From positions 1 through 64,000 of the forward strand of contig VAYS01000030.1 in NCBI GenBank assembly GCA_005883215.1: a stretch of 64,000 bases of DNA, given 5' to 3'. The stretch's first letter is position 1, and every line of letters begins with the position of its first letter. This document shows positions 61,719 through 64,000 of the stretch, in pieces. Source of the stretch: Actinomycetota bacterium. Lineage in GTDB: Bacteria; Actinomycetota; Thermoleophilia; Solirubrobacterales; Solirubrobacteraceae. Made by a program: the position numbers and the translations under genes. The notes beneath the pieces were generated by a model. The model was not told the origin of the DNA, made no database searches, and saw only the letters and a list, made by a program, of their open reading frames with translations.

Positions 61719-61749
61719 GTCACGTTTCGGGGCATCCAGCCGTTGTCCT
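61719..61749 (+). promoter_or_regulatory. Recurrent ECF-type promoter motif
   Basis: GTCAC at 61719-61723, 16 bases, CCGTTGTCCT at 61740-61749, 38 bases before the ATG at 61788. Confidence 0.6.
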
Positions 61750-61787
61750 GGATGGGCCTACACACGAGCACGGAACGCGGAGCGAGC

Positions 61788-64000
61788 ATGGAACGTGACG
61801 GAGGTAGCGGCGTGCAAGCGAGGAAGTCCGCCCTGAGGCCGGGTCGGCGGACCAACTGCCGACGGGGCAGGCGTCTCCTGCTGCTTCCGGTCGTCGCGCT
61901 GGCGGCGATCACGGTCGGATCGCCGCTGCCGGCGCGGGCCGCCGGCCCGCCACCGATCCGCCATGTCTGGGTGATCAACGAGGAGAACGGCCAGGTCTGC
62001 GTCAACCCCAGCAACAGCGCTTACGGTGCCGTCCTCACCGGGACGACGGGCTGCCCGCTGGCCGGTGCAGGCGACTACCTGCGCACCGTCCTCCCCGCCG
62101 AGGGGACGTTGGTTGAGAACTACTTCGGGATCGGCCACGAGAGCCTCGATAACTACATCGCCGAGGTCTCGGGCCAGGCGCCCAATCCTGCCACCCAAGC
62201 CGATTGCGCTGACGCTACCTACTCCGACCTGACCCCCGGCACGGTCGACGGGCCGCAGCAGCAGGCGATCGGCCAGGGGTGCGTCTTTCCCTCAAGGGTG
62301 AAGACAATCGCCGACCAGCTCCAGGCCCAGGGCCTCACCTGGAGGGGCTACATGGAGGACATGGGGATCGATCGGGCGAAAGATGCGACGGGCCCCAAGA
62401 GGGTGGCGGGATCGGGCCGCAACTGCTCGCTGTCCGACCTCAATGCGAATGAGGCATACCTCGCCAAACACGATCCGTTCGTGTGGTTTCACTCGATCAT
62501 CGACGACCAGGCTTACTGCGATTCGCACGTCGTCCCGCTGACCGGGCTTCGCTCCGACCTGCAGCGCATCGACACCACCCCCAACCTCTCCTTCATCACC
62601 CCGAACATGTCCGACGACGGCCATGATACGGGCCCTGCCGAGGTATCCGCATGGTCCGCTTACTGGGTGCGCCAGATCATGGCCTCGCCCGCCTACCGCC
62701 AGGACGGGATGATCGTGATCGTCTACGACGAGAACAGCGACAGCAACGTGGCTGGGCCACCGCAGAGCGGCCAGATCAGGACTTCGTGCTGCGGCGAGCT
62801 CCCTGGCCCGAACTCCCCCTCTCCGGGCGCGTTCGGCTCTGCGGGCGGCGGCGAGACGGGCGCCTGGATCGTCACGCCCTACGGCACGCCGGGAACCATC
62901 GCCGACACCGACCCTGTGACGCCGCCGGCCTTTAAGGCGTACAACCACTACTCGCTGCTCCGCAGCCTCGAGGACCTCTTCGGGATCACGACCGGCGGCG
63001 CCGACGGCCAGGGCCACCTGGGCTACGCGGCCGGCGACGTTCCGCCCCCTGGCGACCAAGCCGCCAACGCTGCGGTCGGCTTTCGCTCCTTCGGCTGCGA
63101 TGACATCTTCACCACTGCCTGCCCGCCGATGACCGGCCAGGTGCCGGCGCAGGCGGCGCCCCGTCCGAGCACGAACGTTGGCCCTCGTCCCGCCGATGGC
63201 TCTGCTAAGTGGCTGAACCCCTCCCCGCAGGGGGACGATCTCAACGGCATTAGCTGCGCCTCGGCCACCCAGTGCGTCGCCGTCGGTGCAACCGGGACGA
63301 TCGGCTCCACCGGCGACGGAGGGTCGACCTGGACCTCCCGCAGCTCGGGGACCACCGCGGATCTGAACGGCGTCAGCTGCCCAGCGCGAAGCCAGCTGTG
63401 CGTAGCCGGGGGCGCCGGAGGACTGATCCTGGGCAGCAGCGACGGTGGCCAGACGTGGTCGGTGCGAAGCTCGGGCGCCCACAGGGATCTGAACGGGGTG
63501 AGCTGTCCGAGCGCGAGCGCCTGCTACGCCGTCGGGGACGCCGGCACCATCGTCGCGAGCCGCGACGGCGGCGCCAGCTGGGCCTCGCAGAGCTCGCAGA
63601 CCGCGCAGGACCTGGCACAGATCGTCTGCGTCGACGCCAGCACCTGCTATGCGGCTGGTGATTTCCAGGCCGTCCCTGGCTCGGACTGTACTGTCGGATC
63701 GAGCTGCCAAAGGGCGCAGCCAGACATATTGGCCACCAGCGACGCCGGGCAGACCTGGTCGGCCAGGGCGCCGTTCCCCCAGGAAAACCCGCGGCTCCGA
63801 GGGATTGCCTGCACCGACGCCAACGATTGCGTGGCCGGCGACGAAGAGGGGCGTGCGTGGACGACACAGAACGGGTTCCAGAGCGTTTCTCAGAAGTGGT
63901 TCCCCCCTAATCGGCTGTTGGGCGCAAGTTGCGGTGGTGGAGGCAGTTGCGTCCTGGTCGGCGAGTTCGGCTCGATCGTGGAGACGAGCAACGGCAGCGT
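61788..64000 (+). CDS. Secreted phosphoesterase-family protein with propeller repeats (3' end beyond window)
   Basis: Open from ATG 61788 to the window edge (737 codons, no stop). The signal peptide is LLLLPVVALAAITVGSPLPA. Residues ~60-430 are a phospholipase C/acid phosphatase-type phosphoesterase: IRHVWVINEENGQVCVNPSN, LVENYFGIGHESLDNYIAEV, FITPNMSDDGHDTGPAEVSA, MIVIVYDENSDSN, and AYNHYSLLRSLEDLFG near the end. Then come 40-residue propeller repeats of the form C-A-x-x-x-x-C-x-A-V-G-x-x-G-T-I with S-x-D-G-G-x-T-W, four or more, each with paired Cys. Phosphoester hydrolysis at the cell surface is likely; the repeats probably mediate binding. Confidence 0.88.
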   Translation, partial: MERDGGSGVQARKSALRPGRRTNCRRGRRLLLLPVVALAAITVGSPLPARAAGPPPIRHVWVINEENGQVCVNPSNSAYGAVLTGTTGCPLAGAGDYLRTVLPAEGTLVENYFGIGHESLDNYIAEVSGQAPNPATQADCADATYSDLTPGTVDGPQQQAIGQGCVFPSRVKTIADQLQAQGLTWRGYMEDMGIDRAKDATGPKRVAGSGRNCSLSDLNANEAYLAKHDPFVWFHSIIDDQAYCDSHVVPLTGLRSDLQRIDTTPNLSFITPNMSDDGHDTGPAEVSAWSAYWVRQIMASPAYRQDGMIVIVYDENSDSNVAGPPQSGQIRTSCCGELPGPNSPSPGAFGSAGGGETGAWIVTPYGTPGTIADTDPVTPPAFKAYNHYSLLRSLEDLFGITTGGADGQGHLGYAAGDVPPPGDQAANAAVGFRSFGCDDIFTTACPPMTGQVPAQAAPRPSTNVGPRPADGSAKWLNPSPQGDDLNGISCASATQCVAVGATGTIGSTGDGGSTWTSRSSGTTADLNGVSCPARSQLCVAGGAGGLILGSSDGGQTWSVRSSGAHRDLNGVSCPSASACYAVGDAGTIVASRDGGASWASQSSQTAQDLAQIVCVDASTCYAAGDFQAVPGSDCTVGSSCQRAQPDILATSDAGQTWSARAPFPQENPRLRGIACTDANDCVAGDEEGRAWTTQNGFQSVSQKWFPPNRLLGASCGGGGSCVLVGEFGSIVETSNGS

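Overview
The window is high-G+C DNA with actinobacterial features: GTG/TTG starts, ATGA/GTGA gene overlaps, PASTA, CAP and cell-wall-binding proteins, twin-arginine export, IS481-type debris and a LexA box of the GAAC-N4-GTTC type. The set of ECF sigma factors with an arginine-rich N-terminal extension, many secreted beta-propeller and phosphoesterase proteins, and small 'PLVxRLRxLxW' proteins fits a soil Actinomycetota of the Thermoleophilia/Solirubrobacterales kind. That placement is inference from gene content; no rRNA or tRNA gene was found.

Layout. 1-4.1 kb: an XRE regulator, a two-gene membrane operon and a purU operon. 4.2-6.3 kb: an island of visibly lower G+C with a decayed IS481 transposase and a LexA-boxed two-gene operon (unknown soluble protein plus four-helix membrane protein). 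6.5-11.9 kb: a PfkB kinase, proteins with homing-endonuclease-associated repeats, a frameshifted PASTA lipoprotein, a 110-bp tandem duplication, a DsbA-like lipoprotein and a TIR-XRE fusion. 12-24 kb: a secreted glycosidase, a giant multidomain peptidoglycan hydrolase with a collagen-like partner, then an ECF sigma factor with a SurA-like lipoprotein. 24-44.6 kb: mainly exported proteins (two paralogous small secreted proteins, a >2,200-residue membrane-anchored protein split by a frameshift, paired lipoproteins, a CWB2 lipoprotein, a frameshifted alkaline-phosphatase-family protein, a CAP protein), an FtsH and a membrane-anchored sigma-like protein. 44.6-48.6 kb: two further ECF sigma paralogues with small partner genes and a second CAP protein. 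48.8-64 kb: a second glycosidase, a Tat-exported phospholipase C-like enzyme, a metallophosphoesterase, a membrane/DUF6414-like pair, a cold-shock protein, a YVTN-propeller phosphoesterase and, running off the end, a third phosphoesterase-family protein.

The unifying observation is a promoter-like element, GTCAC-N16-(G/C)NGTT(C/G)TT, seen 28 times by eye. It occurs on both strands, almost always just upstream of a start codon and with the 16-base spacing nearly invariant. It precedes most of the exported-protein genes, two of the three ECF sigma transcription units, the small partner genes and ftsH. At several genes the element ends 3-5 bases from the start codon, which implies leaderless mRNAs. 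The layout resembles known ECF promoters, so the simplest model is that one or more of the local ECF sigma paralogues drives a large cell-surface regulon and feeds back on its own genes.

Several large genes carry single-base frameshifts at G/C runs (near 8890, 25700 and 38430) and one paralogue pair has collapsed into a chimera (41.5-42.5 kb). Some of these could be sequencing errors in a draft assembly.
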